A stretch of DNA of 64,000 bases from Streptomyces chrestomyceticus JCM 4735 (GTDB lineage Bacteria; Actinomycetota; Actinomycetes; Streptomycetales; Streptomycetaceae): assembly GCF_003865135.1 (NCBI RefSeq), contig NZ_BHZC01000001.1, positions 5,084,001 to 5,148,000 on the forward strand, read 5' to 3'. Numbering within the stretch: the stretch's first letter is position 1; each line of letters starts with the position of its first letter. Position numbers and translations under genes: made by a program. The notes below the pieces were generated by a model, which was not told where the DNA came from, searched no databases, and saw nothing but the letters and a program-made list of their open reading frames with translations. Below are positions 10,374 through 18,235 of the stretch, piece by piece.

Positions 10374-11597
10374 ATGCCTGGCCGCCTCTTGGAGCTTCAC
10401 GTAGAGAACTTCCGCAGTCTGCGTGACGTGACCATCCCCCTTGGCCCGCTCAATGTGCTCGTGGGCCCGAACGGGGTGGGGAAGTCGAATGTGCTGAAGG
10501 TCTTCGACTTCCTTGCCTCGATCATCCGAACGGACCTGCAACCCGCGCTCGACGATCGCGGAGGCTTCGACGAGGTGGGGTTCTGGGGCGGCGAGAGACC
10601 TCCGACCTCGATGAAGATCGAGTTGAAAGCCACCTGGACGACGCATGCGAGCCCCAAGGCACCGGACGAGTACGCACTGACCATTCGCAGGCGTGCCACA
10701 CCGACCAGCCGCCATCCCCACACGTTGTCACGTCACGAAACCTTTCGGTTCAAGCGGACGCGCGGCAGAGGCCGTCGCATCACCATTTCAGGTGATGAGG
10801 CACATGTCGTCGACGAGAGAGCCGGGCGGGAGGACGACAACACCCGGTTCGGAATGCAGCGGCTCAGCAGCGGCTTGTCGACGCTTCCGCGCCTCGGGCG
10901 ATCGGACGGCGGGGAAGAGGTGACGCGCGTCGCCGAACGTCTCTCCTCCTTCCGGGTGTTCGACGTGGATGTCACCGCTGCCCGGCAGCCGACCCGCGCT
11001 CGTTCCACCCTTGCAGACCGCCTGCAGTCGCATGCCGAGAATCTGGCGGCGTTCCTCGTCCAGTTGAGCGCGGACGAGGAACGCTGGGAGCACCTGACGA
11101 CGGACGCGCGCCGCATACTGCCGCAATTGGAGGCGATCGAGTTCGAGCAGGTCGGTGGCTACGCCGACCGTCTCGCCGTCGTGCTCCACGAGCGAGGTCT
11201 GCGCCGCACCACCCCCTTGGCCGACGCCTCCTTCGGAACGGTGCGCCTCCTGGGCCTGCTGGCCATGCTGTACGACCCGCATCCTCCCGCGCTCACCTGC
11301 GTCGAAGAGATCGACCACGGTCTGCACCCGCAAGCACTGGAACTGATCGTGGAGCGATTGCGAGAGGCATCTGCACGCACCCAGTTCATCGTGGCGACTC
11401 ACTCGCCGGCGCTGGTCGACCGGCTGCAACCGCACGAGTTCATCGTGTGTGACCGCGACGAAAGCGGCGCGTCGATCATCCCGGCGCTGACGGAGGACGA
11501 GGTCAAGGAGATCGCCGCCGAAGCCGGCGACCGGCCGCTCGGTGAACTGTGGTTCTCCGGCGTACTCGGCGGTGACCTGACGGAGGACGAGCTGTGA
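10374..11597 (+). CDS. AAA family ATPase (RecF/OLD-like), first gene of a candidate defence pair
   Basis: The 407-residue protein opens with LELHVENFRSLRDVTIPL and Walker A GPNGVGKSN (31-39). A long insert follows, then an ABC-like C-terminal half with Walker B CVEEIDHGLHP and the switch histidine ATHSPAL. This is the SMC/RecF-like AAA_21 architecture of ATPases in OLD, Gabija, PARIS and RloA-type systems. The GC content by eye is lower than in its neighbours and the gene sits between regulators, both consistent with horizontal gain. The stop overlaps the next start (GTGA, 11594-11597), so the two proteins probably act together. Its exact cellular role is unknown; DNA-end or phage sensing is inference. 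Confidence 0.85.
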   Translation: MPGRLLELHVENFRSLRDVTIPLGPLNVLVGPNGVGKSNVLKVFDFLASIIRTDLQPALDDRGGFDEVGFWGGERPPTSMKIELKATWTTHASPKAPDEYALTIRRRATPTSRHPHTLSRHETFRFKRTRGRGRRITISGDEAHVVDERAGREDDNTRFGMQRLSSGLSTLPRLGRSDGGEEVTRVAERLSSFRVFDVDVTAARQPTRARSTLADRLQSHAENLAAFLVQLSADEERWEHLTTDARRILPQLEAIEFEQVGGYADRLAVVLHERGLRRTTPLADASFGTVRLLGLLAMLYDPHPPALTCVEEIDHGLHPQALELIVERLREASARTQFIVATHSPALVDRLQPHEFIVCDRDESGASIIPALTEDEVKEIAAEAGDRPLGELWFSGVLGGDLTEDEL

Positions 11598-12262
11598 GGC
11601 GCGGAGCGAGCCGGGCGGCGGGCAGAGGCATTGTCGTCCTGGCAGGGGAGAGTTCCAACGACCGGCGCATGTTGGCCACGTTCATCAAGGCCGCTCACCC
11701 GGACTTAGCGGATTCCGTCTGCCTCACCGAAATCACCGACCCGGTCCGGCTGCGGAAGAAATCAGGTACCGACCTGGCGACAGCGGCGAACGTGCTGGTG
11801 GGCAAGGCGCGAGGAAAAGCCAAGCTGAAGGCCGGAGATTTCGTCGGTATCGCGGTGCACGAGGACATGGACGCCTGCCCCGGGCCCGCCTACGACACGG
11901 CACGACGAGCGGTCTCCGCCGCGCTCGCCAAGGCGGCCGGCGCCTCGTCGTCCGTCTATGCGCTGGCCGCGGCGGAGTCCGAGGCATGGCTCCTGCTGTT
12001 CCCCGACGCGTTCCCTCTCTTCCGGCCCTCATGGAAGCTTCCGGCTCAGTGGAAGGGGAAGGACACCGGCCGCCGAAGAACCCCGAAGGAAGACATCGAG
12101 GCCGTACTGGCCCGGCCCCACTTCAGAGAGAGCGACGGGCCAGAGATCGTGAACGAGGCGTTGCGCCAGGGGCTGCTGGACAGGCCCGACGGTTCGAATC
12201 GCTCCTACAGCGAGTTCGTACGGGACCTGACCGCGTGGCCGGTTGAGCGACGGGCGCGGTAG
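11594..12262 (+). CDS. TOPRIM-like / DUF4276-like protein, second gene of the ATPase pair
   Basis: The 222-residue protein is translationally coupled to the ATPase. Near the N-terminus a beta-strand leads into GESSNDRRML (Glu19, Asp23). A second strand ends VHEDMDAC (Asp91, Asp93), and AAAESEAWLLL (Glu128, Glu130) follows. This order of acidic residues matches a TOPRIM-type metal site, and the EAWLL block resembles DUF4276. In PARIS and RloA/RloB (AbiL-like) systems an AAA ATPase is paired with a TOPRIM-type effector, so a nuclease or tRNA/DNA-acting effector is a reasonable guess. Family assignment is from motif reading only. It converges on the DUF397 gene with 3 bp between stops. Confidence 0.7.
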   Translation: MRRGASRAAGRGIVVLAGESSNDRRMLATFIKAAHPDLADSVCLTEITDPVRLRKKSGTDLATAANVLVGKARGKAKLKAGDFVGIAVHEDMDACPGPAYDTARRAVSAALAKAAGASSSVYALAAAESEAWLLLFPDAFPLFRPSWKLPAQWKGKDTGRRRTPKEDIEAVLARPHFRESDGPEIVNEALRQGLLDRPDGSNRSYSEFVRDLTAWPVERRAR

Positions 12263-12265
12263 GGC

Positions 12266-12466
12266 TCAGGCGTCTGGGGCGAGGGTGTCGCCCTTGACGG
12301 CAGCTATGAGCAAGCCGAGCTGGGGGCGAGTGGTGGTGACCTCCGCGTGGGGAGCTGCGCTTTCTCGGATGCGGACGGTGTGGTCGGGGAATGCGGCGAC
12401 GTTCAGGCAGTTGCTGGAGTCTGCGCAGTAGGAGGACTTCTGCCACTGGGTGGACGGCACGGTCAC
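12266..12466 (-). CDS. DUF397 domain protein
   Basis: A 66-residue protein with the DUF397 pattern: WQKSSYCADSSNCLNVA near the N-terminus and VRIRES in the middle, ending in a short variable tail. DUF397 proteins are small actinobacterial partners of Scr1-type XRE regulators; some such sets are described as toxin-antitoxin-like or as affecting development. It lies 5 bp downstream of the XRE gene and is surely co-transcribed. Its biochemical role is unproven. Confidence 0.9.
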   Translation of the reverse strand: MTVPSTQWQKSSYCADSSNCLNVAAFPDHTVRIRESAAPHAEVTTTRPQLGLLIAAVKGDTLAPDA

Positions 12467-12471
12467 GCCTT

Positions 12472-13323
12472 TCAGAGTTCGCGGGCGATGCTGTGGATGA
12501 AATCGCGGGATTCGGCTGCGGTGAGCGACTTTTGTGTCAGCAGGTCCATGACGGCGTGATGGCGCGACAGTTGTGCGGTGGCATCGTGGAACGCGGGGCC
12601 GCCCATTTGGTCGAGCTGCACGGTGTCGAGCTCTGGCGCCGGGCCGGATGCGTACGTGATCGTCTGCCCGGAGCCGGGGAACTCGCCGCGTGAGAACGGG
12701 ATCACGAGCACGGTGACGTTGTCGCGTTCACTCGTCGTGGTGATGTGTTCAAGTTGTTTGCGGGCGATCGCACGTCCGCCGAACTGCATCCGCAGGGCCG
12801 CTTCGTGGATGATCGCGGTGTAGGGGGCGGCGTCCTCCTGGTAAATGGCTGCCTGGCGTTTGACGCGGAATGAGGTGCGGTGCTCGACCTCGTGCGGCGG
12901 CAGGGGCGGCACACCCTGGTTGAAGACGACACGCGCGTGGTCGATGGTCTGGAGCAGGCCGGGCAAGGTGGAGGTCTGCGCCGTTCGGAGTTCGGTGGCA
13001 TGGAATTCCATCTCGGCGATGTCGAGTTGTCCGGCCGGCAGGGTGCCGCGGTACTCCTCCCACCAGTGACGGACACGATCGTCGGCCATGGCCGCGAGGG
13101 CGTCGATGAGGGCCTGGTTCCCGCAGGCGTAATTGCAAGCCAGCGTGCGCACGCGGGTGGCGCTGATGCCCGCTCGCCCGCGTTCGATGTTGCTGATGCG
13201 AGCTTGATCGACGCCGAGCAGGGAGCCTGCGGCCGAAGCGGTCATCCCGGCACTCTCGCGAAGTTTGCGCAGCTCGGCGCCTAGACGCTGTTGGCGAACT
13301 GTCGGTGTGGTCCTGGGCGGCAT
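12472..13323 (-). CDS. XRE-family HTH regulator with DUF5753 domain (Scr1 type)
   Basis: The 283-residue protein has an N-terminal HTH (residues about 15-70: LRKLRESAGMTASAAGSLL, QARISNIERGR). A DUF5753 domain (about 95-270) includes the characteristic TLPGLLQTIDHARVVF and AIIHEAALRMQFGG. Together with the downstream DUF397 gene and the divergent RsbW-like gene it forms the common Streptomyces abaA-like or bldB-associated set. It probably controls its own locus through the dyads in the 170-bp divergent region. Confidence 0.92.
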   Translation of the reverse strand: MPPRTTPTVRQQRLGAELRKLRESAGMTASAAGSLLGVDQARISNIERGRAGISATRVRTLACNYACGNQALIDALAAMADDRVRHWWEEYRGTLPAGQLDIAEMEFHATELRTAQTSTLPGLLQTIDHARVVFNQGVPPLPPHEVEHRTSFRVKRQAAIYQEDAAPYTAIIHEAALRMQFGGRAIARKQLEHITTTSERDNVTVLVIPFSRGEFPGSGQTITYASGPAPELDTVQLDQMGGPAFHDATAQLSRHHAVMDLLTQKSLTAAESRDFIHSIAREL

Positions 13324-13408
13324 CGACCCTCACTCTCGTGTCGCGCACAGTCTGCCGGGGCAGCCAGTCGCGGTCCAGCGGAGCATCTATGTTCCGAATG
13401 ACGGTGCA

Positions 13409-13463
13409 TAGTGGCGCCGATGCCACTACGGTGTGTCCCACGTCACTCACGCTCCGCGTGAGT
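13409..13463. promoter_or_regulatory. Two perfect dyads in the XRE / RsbW-like divergent region
   Basis: TAGTGGC (13409-13415) pairs with GCCACTA (13422-13428) across 6 bp. ACTCACGC (13445-13452) pairs with GCGTGAGT (13456-13463) across 3 bp. Both lie between the divergent XRE and ATP-binding genes and are plausible operators for the XRE protein. Confidence 0.5.
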
Positions 13464-13492
13464 CAACTGCGCATCCGTAACGGAGGCTTCGC

Positions 13493-13930
13493 ATGTCCGG
13501 TGACTGGGAGTACGCGTTCGAGATGTCCGACAACCCGCGCGCTCCGCGTGTCGCGCGGCGGGTGGTGCGGCTGGTGCTGGAAGAGCATGGGGAGACGGGG
13601 CTGGTCGACGGGGCGGAGCTGTTGGCGGCGGAGTTGATCGCCAACTCGTACCGGTACGCGAAGGGGCCTGCCAATGTGCGGGTGAAGCGGATCGGGGCGC
13701 GCCTGCGCGTCAGTGTGTGGGACGGGAATCCGGAGCTGCCCAGCTTCGGGGTGGGCGCGGTGGCCGGGCCGGGGGCCGAGGCCGGGAGGGGGCTGGGGCT
13801 GGTCAGGGCGTGTGCCGAGAGTTTTGGCGGGTTCGCTTACGGGTCGGGGGCGTTGGGGTCGGGTGGGGGCAAGGTGATGTGGTTCGAGTTGGGGGAGGAG
13901 TGTCCGTTGCGGGGTGGTGGGGGCGGGTGA
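13493..13930 (+). CDS. RsbW-like ATP-binding protein (HATPase_c, anti-sigma kinase type)
   Basis: A 145-residue GHKL-fold protein. The N-box lies in ELLAAELIANSYRYAKGP, the ATP-lid and G1 region in VWDGNPELP, and the glycine box in AEAGRGLGLVRACAESFG; WFEL closes the fold. Such proteins accompany XRE/DUF397 pairs in Streptomyces. They may phosphorylate anti-anti-sigma partners or bind regulators, and no partner is adjacent. ATG 13493 follows GGAGG (13480-13484). The last 128 bp overlap the tail of the convergent MFS gene, but the conserved end of the domain is intact. Confidence 0.88.
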   Translation: MSGDWEYAFEMSDNPRAPRVARRVVRLVLEEHGETGLVDGAELLAAELIANSYRYAKGPANVRVKRIGARLRVSVWDGNPELPSFGVGAVAGPGAEAGRGLGLVRACAESFGGFAYGSGALGSGGGKVMWFELGEECPLRGGGGG

Positions 13931-15074
13931 GGAGGGTGGTTGCCGTACCGGTCAGGAGAAGGGACAGAGCGGCCCAGGGGAGGGCTGTGGGTGGGGAGAC
14001 GGTCAGGAGGAGGGCGCCGGTCAGTGCGCCGCCGCCGATGCCGGTGTTGAACGCGGCGACGTAGAGGGAGGACGCCGCGTCGGGGGCGTCGAGGGCCGTG
14101 CGCAGGACGGCGGTCTGGAAGCAGACGGGGAGCGCGGTGCAGGCCATGCCCCAGGTGGCGATGGAGAGGAAGAGGAGGGGGCGGTAGGTCGGGGCCGCGC
14201 CCAAGGCGGTGAGGGAGACGGCCATCAGGGCGAGGGTGCCGAGGAGCGTGGTGCGGGGGCGGGTGTCGACGAGGGCGCCGCTGAGCCAGGTGCCCGCGAT
14301 GCCGGTCAGGCCGAAGAGGAGGAGTACGGCGCTGACGGAGGCGGGGGCGAAGCCGGCGGCGTCGCGGAGGAATTCCGTCACGTAGGTGTAGAGCGTGAAG
14401 TGGCCGAGGATGACGAGGCCGGTGGTCAGGACGACCGGGCGCAGGCCCGGGGTGCGGGCCACGCGGGGGAGGTCGGAGACGCGGAGGGCGGGGCCGGGCG
14501 GGACGTGGGGCAGGAGGCGCGCCGCCGTGAGCAGGGTGACCGTGCCGAGTGCGGCGGTGGCGAGGAACGCGGTGCGCCAGCCGAAGGCCGTACCGGCCGT
14601 CGTCCCGAGTGGCACGCCCACGACGAAGGCCAGGGAGACGCCCGCGAAGACGATGGCTGTGGCGCGGCCCGAACGTCCCGGTCCGGCGATGGCCGCCGCG
14701 TACCCGGCGACGATGGCGTAGAAGACGCCGTGCGCCAGGCCGCAGAGGAGGCGGGTCGTCGCGAGAGTGGCGTAGTTGGGGGAGAGACCCGAGAGCGCGG
14801 TGGCGGCCATGAAGACGGCGCAGGTGGTCAGGAAGAGGCGCTTGCGGGGCCAGGCGGAGGTGCGCGCGGTGAGCGGGGCGGCGGTCAGGCCGACGGCGAA
14901 GGCGTAGACCGTGACGAGCAGCCCCGTGCGGGAGGGGGCCACCTCCAAGTCACGGCTGATGTCCGGCAGCAGGCCGACCGGCAGGAACTCGATGGTGCCG
15001 ATGATGAAGACGAGGAGAGAGAGGGGGAGGAGGCGGGGGAGGGGGTGTGTGGTTGGAGGGTGGGTGGGAGGCAT
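13803..15074 (-). CDS. MFS transporter, probable drug exporter (DHA1-like)
   Basis: About 423 residues with twelve predicted membrane helices. The first helix reads LLPLSLLVFIIGTIEFLPVG, and GWRTAFLATAALG sits before the central loop, as in chloramphenicol-resistance/arabinose-type exporters. ATG 15074 is chosen over the upstream in-frame start at 15113 because a MerR-type promoter occupies 15083-15113. The C-terminal 40 or so residues are a Pro/Thr-rich hydrophilic tail that runs antisense through the end of the RsbW-like gene. The substrate cannot be told from sequence. Confidence 0.9.
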   Translation of the reverse strand: MPPTHPPTTHPLPRLLPLSLLVFIIGTIEFLPVGLLPDISRDLEVAPSRTGLLVTVYAFAVGLTAAPLTARTSAWPRKRLFLTTCAVFMAATALSGLSPNYATLATTRLLCGLAHGVFYAIVAGYAAAIAGPGRSGRATAIVFAGVSLAFVVGVPLGTTAGTAFGWRTAFLATAALGTVTLLTAARLLPHVPPGPALRVSDLPRVARTPGLRPVVLTTGLVILGHFTLYTYVTEFLRDAAGFAPASVSAVLLLFGLTGIAGTWLSGALVDTRPRTTLLGTLALMAVSLTALGAAPTYRPLLFLSIATWGMACTALPVCFQTAVLRTALDAPDAASSLYVAAFNTGIGGGALTGALLLTVSPPTALPWAALSLLLTGTATTLLTRPHHPATDTPPPTRTTSPCPHPTPTPPTRKRTRQNSRHTP

Positions 15075-15082
15075 GCGCGGGA

Positions 15083-15113
15083 CCGTAGGTCCTGACACCG
15101 GTGTGAAGGTCAA
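15083..15113 (-). promoter_or_regulatory. MerR-type promoter with long spacer ahead of the MFS gene
   Basis: On the - strand TTGACC (15113-15108) is followed by a 19-bp spacer and CTACGG (15088-15083). The spacer is centred on the palindrome ACACCGGTGT (15095-15104), with near-symmetric CCTGACACC and GGTGTGAAGG flanks. A 19-bp spacer with a central dyad is the hallmark of MerR-activated promoters. No merR gene is adjacent. Confidence 0.55.
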
Positions 15114-15174
15114 GGCGCCTTGGGCGGGGGCGCCTTGGCCTGGGTTTGCGGGCCGGAGTCGTACGGTCGCTGGG

Positions 15175-15888
15175 TTACGGGGCGGGGTGGGGCGGCGCGC
15201 CGTACGGTGCGGCGGGGATCTGCTGCATACGGGACAGCTTGCGGACGAAGAGGATGGCGAGGACGGCCGCGGCGAGGTCCAGGAGGTCGGAGAGCGCCAC
15301 CACGGACACGGCCCGGCGGAGGGTGTGCGGAAGATCCGCCTTGTCGTAGAGGGTGCTGCCGATCCGGCCGATGATCAGCGTGAGGACCCACAGCAGCCAC
15401 CAGACCCGCACCAGCAGGGTGGGGACCTTGCGACCGGAGCCGTCGGGCGCCGGCTGGGCGCTGGACTCCCAGGTCTCCCTGGCGACGCGGAACGGCAGCC
15501 ACAGGTTGCCGATCGGGATGAACCAGGAGCCGATGGCCCAGCCGCTGCCCAGCGTGCACACGTCCCGTGTGTAGTGCTCGGCGTTCACCCGGGACCGGTG
15601 GAACCAGATGATGAAGGCGACGGCGGTGGGGATCAGGAGGGTGCCCTGGAGGAGGGCGGCCACTCCGTACAGCATGTCGGCGCGGTCGGCCTGCTTTTCG
15701 GTGGTGGTGGCCAGGCTGTCCAGTACCGCGCGCATGTTGAGGTCGGCGACCAGCGCGAGGACGTCGGTGGCGATGACCAGGCTGAACAGCACGGTCAGCG
15801 CGATGGCGAGACCCCAGGTCGGCCGGAGTGCCGGCCCGCCGGTGGGCGGGAAGCCGGGGGGCGGCGGGCCGACGGGTATGTGAGACAT
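15175..15888 (-). CDS. DUF4328 membrane protein
   Basis: A 237-residue integral membrane protein. A Pro/Gly-rich cytosolic N-terminus (MSHIPVGPPPPGFPP) precedes four to five helices, including WGLAIALTVLFSLVIATDVLAL, and the DUF4328 signature FIIWFHRSRVNAE...WFIPIGNLWLPFR...W. ATG 15888 with GGGGAG upstream is used; the longer frame has no ribosome site. DUF4328 proteins are common in actinomycetes and often carry Ser/Thr kinase or substrate-like tails. Function unknown. Confidence 0.9.
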   Translation of the reverse strand: MSHIPVGPPPPGFPPTGGPALRPTWGLAIALTVLFSLVIATDVLALVADLNMRAVLDSLATTTEKQADRADMLYGVAALLQGTLLIPTAVAFIIWFHRSRVNAEHYTRDVCTLGSGWAIGSWFIPIGNLWLPFRVARETWESSAQPAPDGSGRKVPTLLVRVWWLLWVLTLIIGRIGSTLYDKADLPHTLRRAVSVVALSDLLDLAAAVLAILFVRKLSRMQQIPAAPYGAPPHPAP

Positions 15889-16048
15889 GGCTGAGTAACT
15901 CCCCTGAACATGAAAATGCCCGCCCTGGGGCGGGAGGAGAGGGAATTTACGGGATGGTGGGTGGCACGGCAAATGGGTTTGCGACGGGGCTGCCCCGGCC
16001 GGAAGTGACGGCCGGGGCAGGTGAGGCAGAGGGGGCGGTGGAACGGGG

Positions 16049-16990
16049 TCAGGCCGGGGCGACCGCCTCGGCCATCACGGTGGCGGTCTTGATGACGAGC
16101 GGGGTGTCGCCCGAGGCGGTGGGGAGCGTCGGCTTGTGGGTGAAGACCGCGAGGACGATCGGGGTGCCGTCGGGCGTCCAGGCCACGCCCGCGTCGTTGC
16201 TCGTCCCGTACGTGCTGCCGCCGCCGGACTTGTCCGCCACCTTCCAGTCCTTCGGCAGCCCCGCGCGGAAACGTTCCACGCTGGTGGTGCTGCGCAGCAG
16301 CCAGTCGGTCAGGAGGGCGCGGTCGGGGCGGTTCAGGGCATCGCCGAGGACGAGCCGGCGGTAGGTGTGCGCGATGGCGTACGGGGAGGTGGTGTCCGTA
16401 CGGCGGTCCGGCTCGCCGGAGTTCAGCTCGGGCTCCCAGCGGTCGAGGCGGGTCACCGGGTCGCCGAGGGACCGGCAGAAGCGGGTGACGGCGGTCGGGC
16501 CGCCCAGCTCGCGCAGGAGGAGGTTGGCGGCGCAGTTGTCGCTGTACCGGACCGCCGCGTCGCACAGGTCCCGTACGGACATGCCGTCGGCGACGTGCTG
16601 GGACGTGATGGGTACATGGCCGGCCTTGCGTACGTCGGCCTCGGTGTAGTGGATGACGCGGGACAACTGGGTGCCGTCGTGGTCGAGGTCGCGCAGTACG
16701 GCCGCGGCGGCGAGCCCCTTGAAGACGGAGCACATGGGGAAACGTTCGTGGGCGCGGTGGAGCAGGGTGGCGCCGGTGGCCAGGTTCAGGGCGAAGACGC
16801 CGATTCTGGCCTGGTGTTCCCGTTCCAGTTCGCGGAGGCGGTGGGTGGCGGGAGTGGAGGCGGGGGCGGTGGGGCCGGGCTGGGTGGCGCTCGCCGTGGT
16901 GGTGCCGAGGGCGAGCGCGCCACCCAGACCGAGGCCGAGGCCGGTGCCGAGTACGGAACGCCGGGTGAGAGACGGCGTGGGCTTGCGCAT
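16049..16990 (-). CDS. bla: Class A beta-lactamase with twin-arginine signal
   Basis: Hydrolyses penicillins and cephalosporins outside the membrane. The 313-residue protein starts MRKPTPSLTRRSVLG, a Tat signal. Ser88 lies in the SxxK motif CSVFK. SDN is in RYSDNCAAN, the general-base Glu in RWEPELN, and a KSG box replaces KTG in DKSGGGS. All catalytic elements are present, so it should be active. ATG 16990 follows GGGGAAAGGA; the 25 residues before it in the open frame have no support. It sits alone with no blaR/blaI nearby. Confidence 0.95.
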   Translation of the reverse strand: MRKPTPSLTRRSVLGTGLGLGLGGALALGTTTASATQPGPTAPASTPATHRLRELEREHQARIGVFALNLATGATLLHRAHERFPMCSVFKGLAAAAVLRDLDHDGTQLSRVIHYTEADVRKAGHVPITSQHVADGMSVRDLCDAAVRYSDNCAANLLLRELGGPTAVTRFCRSLGDPVTRLDRWEPELNSGEPDRRTDTTSPYAIAHTYRRLVLGDALNRPDRALLTDWLLRSTTSVERFRAGLPKDWKVADKSGGGSTYGTSNDAGVAWTPDGTPIVLAVFTHKPTLPTASGDTPLVIKTATVMAEAVAPA

Positions 16991-17154
16991 GGTGTGTCCT
17001 TTCCCCAGTCCCCCGGGTGGCTGTTGCTGGTGGGGACGTTGGGGGTGGAGGGGTTGGTTGCGCAAGCCCGGTGGTCCGACAGCCCGGCACCCCGGTAGTC
17101 CGGCACCCCGGTAGCCCAGCGGCCCGGTAGTCCGTCGGCCCCACGGCAGGGTTG

Positions 17155-17889
17155 TCAGAGGGCGTTGTCCAGTTCGCTCTGCCAGTACGTGACCTGGGCG
17201 GAGTCGTCGATGTACGTGCCCTTCGGCAGCGTGGGGTGGGCCGGACGCTCCGCGTAGCTGCCGTCCCGGTTCGCGAAGAACACGTCCAGGCTGTGCACCG
17301 TCCTGCCGCCCTGGGCCTCCCCAGTGGCGTCCGACGTGCGCACCGCCGCGTACGCGGACCGGCCCGGCTCGACGGACACCACGGACTGCGGCTTGCTGCT
17401 CTGCAGGACGTCGGTGGGCGCCTGGGCGTCGTCGAAGCGGAGGGCCGGGTAGTGGTACGCGTCGCAGCGGGTCGAGCCGGTGTTGGTGAGGGTGAGGAGG
17501 ATGTGGTTGATGGGGCGGCTGAGCTTGGAGACGGTCACCTTGGTGTTGGCCGCGGTGCAGGGGGTGGACTTCGCGCCCGTAGAGGCGCCGTGCTTGCCGC
17601 CGGAACCGGTCCTGGTGGGAGTCGCCTGCGCGCCGTGACCGCCCTGCGAGCCCGCGCCCGAGGGGGACTTCGCCGACGGGCCCGTACCGCCCGATCCGTT
17701 CGCGGAACCGGCCGAGGAGTCCTGGCCCGGGGCGGGGGCCGAGCCGGCCGAGGCCGCGGGCTGTGCGGCCCCGGCGGCCTTCTTGCCGTCCTCGGCGCCG
17801 CCGCAGGCGGTCAGGGAGAGGGCGGCGGCGACGGCCGCGGCGGAGGCGGCGACCCGGGCGGTGCGGGTGGAGAAGAGACGCGAACGCAT
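17155..17889 (-). CDS. DUF4232 lipoprotein
   Basis: A 244-residue surface lipoprotein. The signal MRSRLFSTRTARVAASAAA ends in the lipobox LTAC (mature Cys about residue 30). A Ser/Gly/Pro-rich linker of about 80 residues follows, then a beta-rich DUF4232 domain (CTAANTKVTVSKLSRPINH ... CDAYHYPALRF) with paired cysteines. ATG 17889 is preceded by GGGGAG. Function unknown; such proteins are frequent in Streptomyces. Confidence 0.88.
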   Translation of the reverse strand: MRSRLFSTRTARVAASAAAVAAALSLTACGGAEDGKKAAGAAQPAASAGSAPAPGQDSSAGSANGSGGTGPSAKSPSGAGSQGGHGAQATPTRTGSGGKHGASTGAKSTPCTAANTKVTVSKLSRPINHILLTLTNTGSTRCDAYHYPALRFDDAQAPTDVLQSSKPQSVVSVEPGRSAYAAVRTSDATGEAQGGRTVHSLDVFFANRDGSYAERPAHPTLPKGTYIDDSAQVTYWQSELDNAL

Positions 17890-17950
17890 GAGTGGTGCTC
17901 CCCGTGAGGTCATGGGACTGGAATGGGACGGAACGTTTGATCGGGCGCGA

Positions 17951-18055
17951 TCAGAAGCTGTGGAGGACGGCCGCGATGACGACGACACAGGCGGTCAGTA
18001 CGCCCAGTGCCGCGAAGTCGGCCGGTTCGAGAGGACAGCGGAAACGGATCCGCAC
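17951..18055 (-). CDS. 34-residue single-pass membrane peptide (small gene)
   Basis: GTG 18055 has GGGGAG 5 bases upstream and opens a frame ending at TGA 17953-17951. The peptide starts MRIRFRCPLEPADF and has one strongly hydrophobic helix (ALGVLTACVVVIAAVL) with a basic N-terminus, so the C-terminus should face out. It lies in the divergent gap between the DUF4232 lipoprotein and the membrane-anchored HTH protein. It is too short for ordinary gene callers. No family recognised. Confidence 0.55.
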   Translation of the reverse strand: MRIRFRCPLEPADFAALGVLTACVVVIAAVLHSF

Positions 18056-18235
18056 GGCTGCTCCCCGGTAAGGCCCTGGTCAGGGCGTCGTCGGTGATCA
18101 CAGCCTGGGCGACGGTCCGTCCCGGCCGCAACGGCTGTCCGCGGATCCGGGACGCTGGAACGATTGCGCGTACTCTGACCTGGGGGAATGGGGGCTCCCT
18201 GGAACGGGGTTCCGGGACGGGCAGGAGGGGAATCG

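Noticed and set aside
12189..12200. GGTTCGAATC, a tRNA T-loop-like string
   Set aside because: It lies inside the TOPRIM-like gene and no acceptor, D or anticodon stems can be drawn around it.
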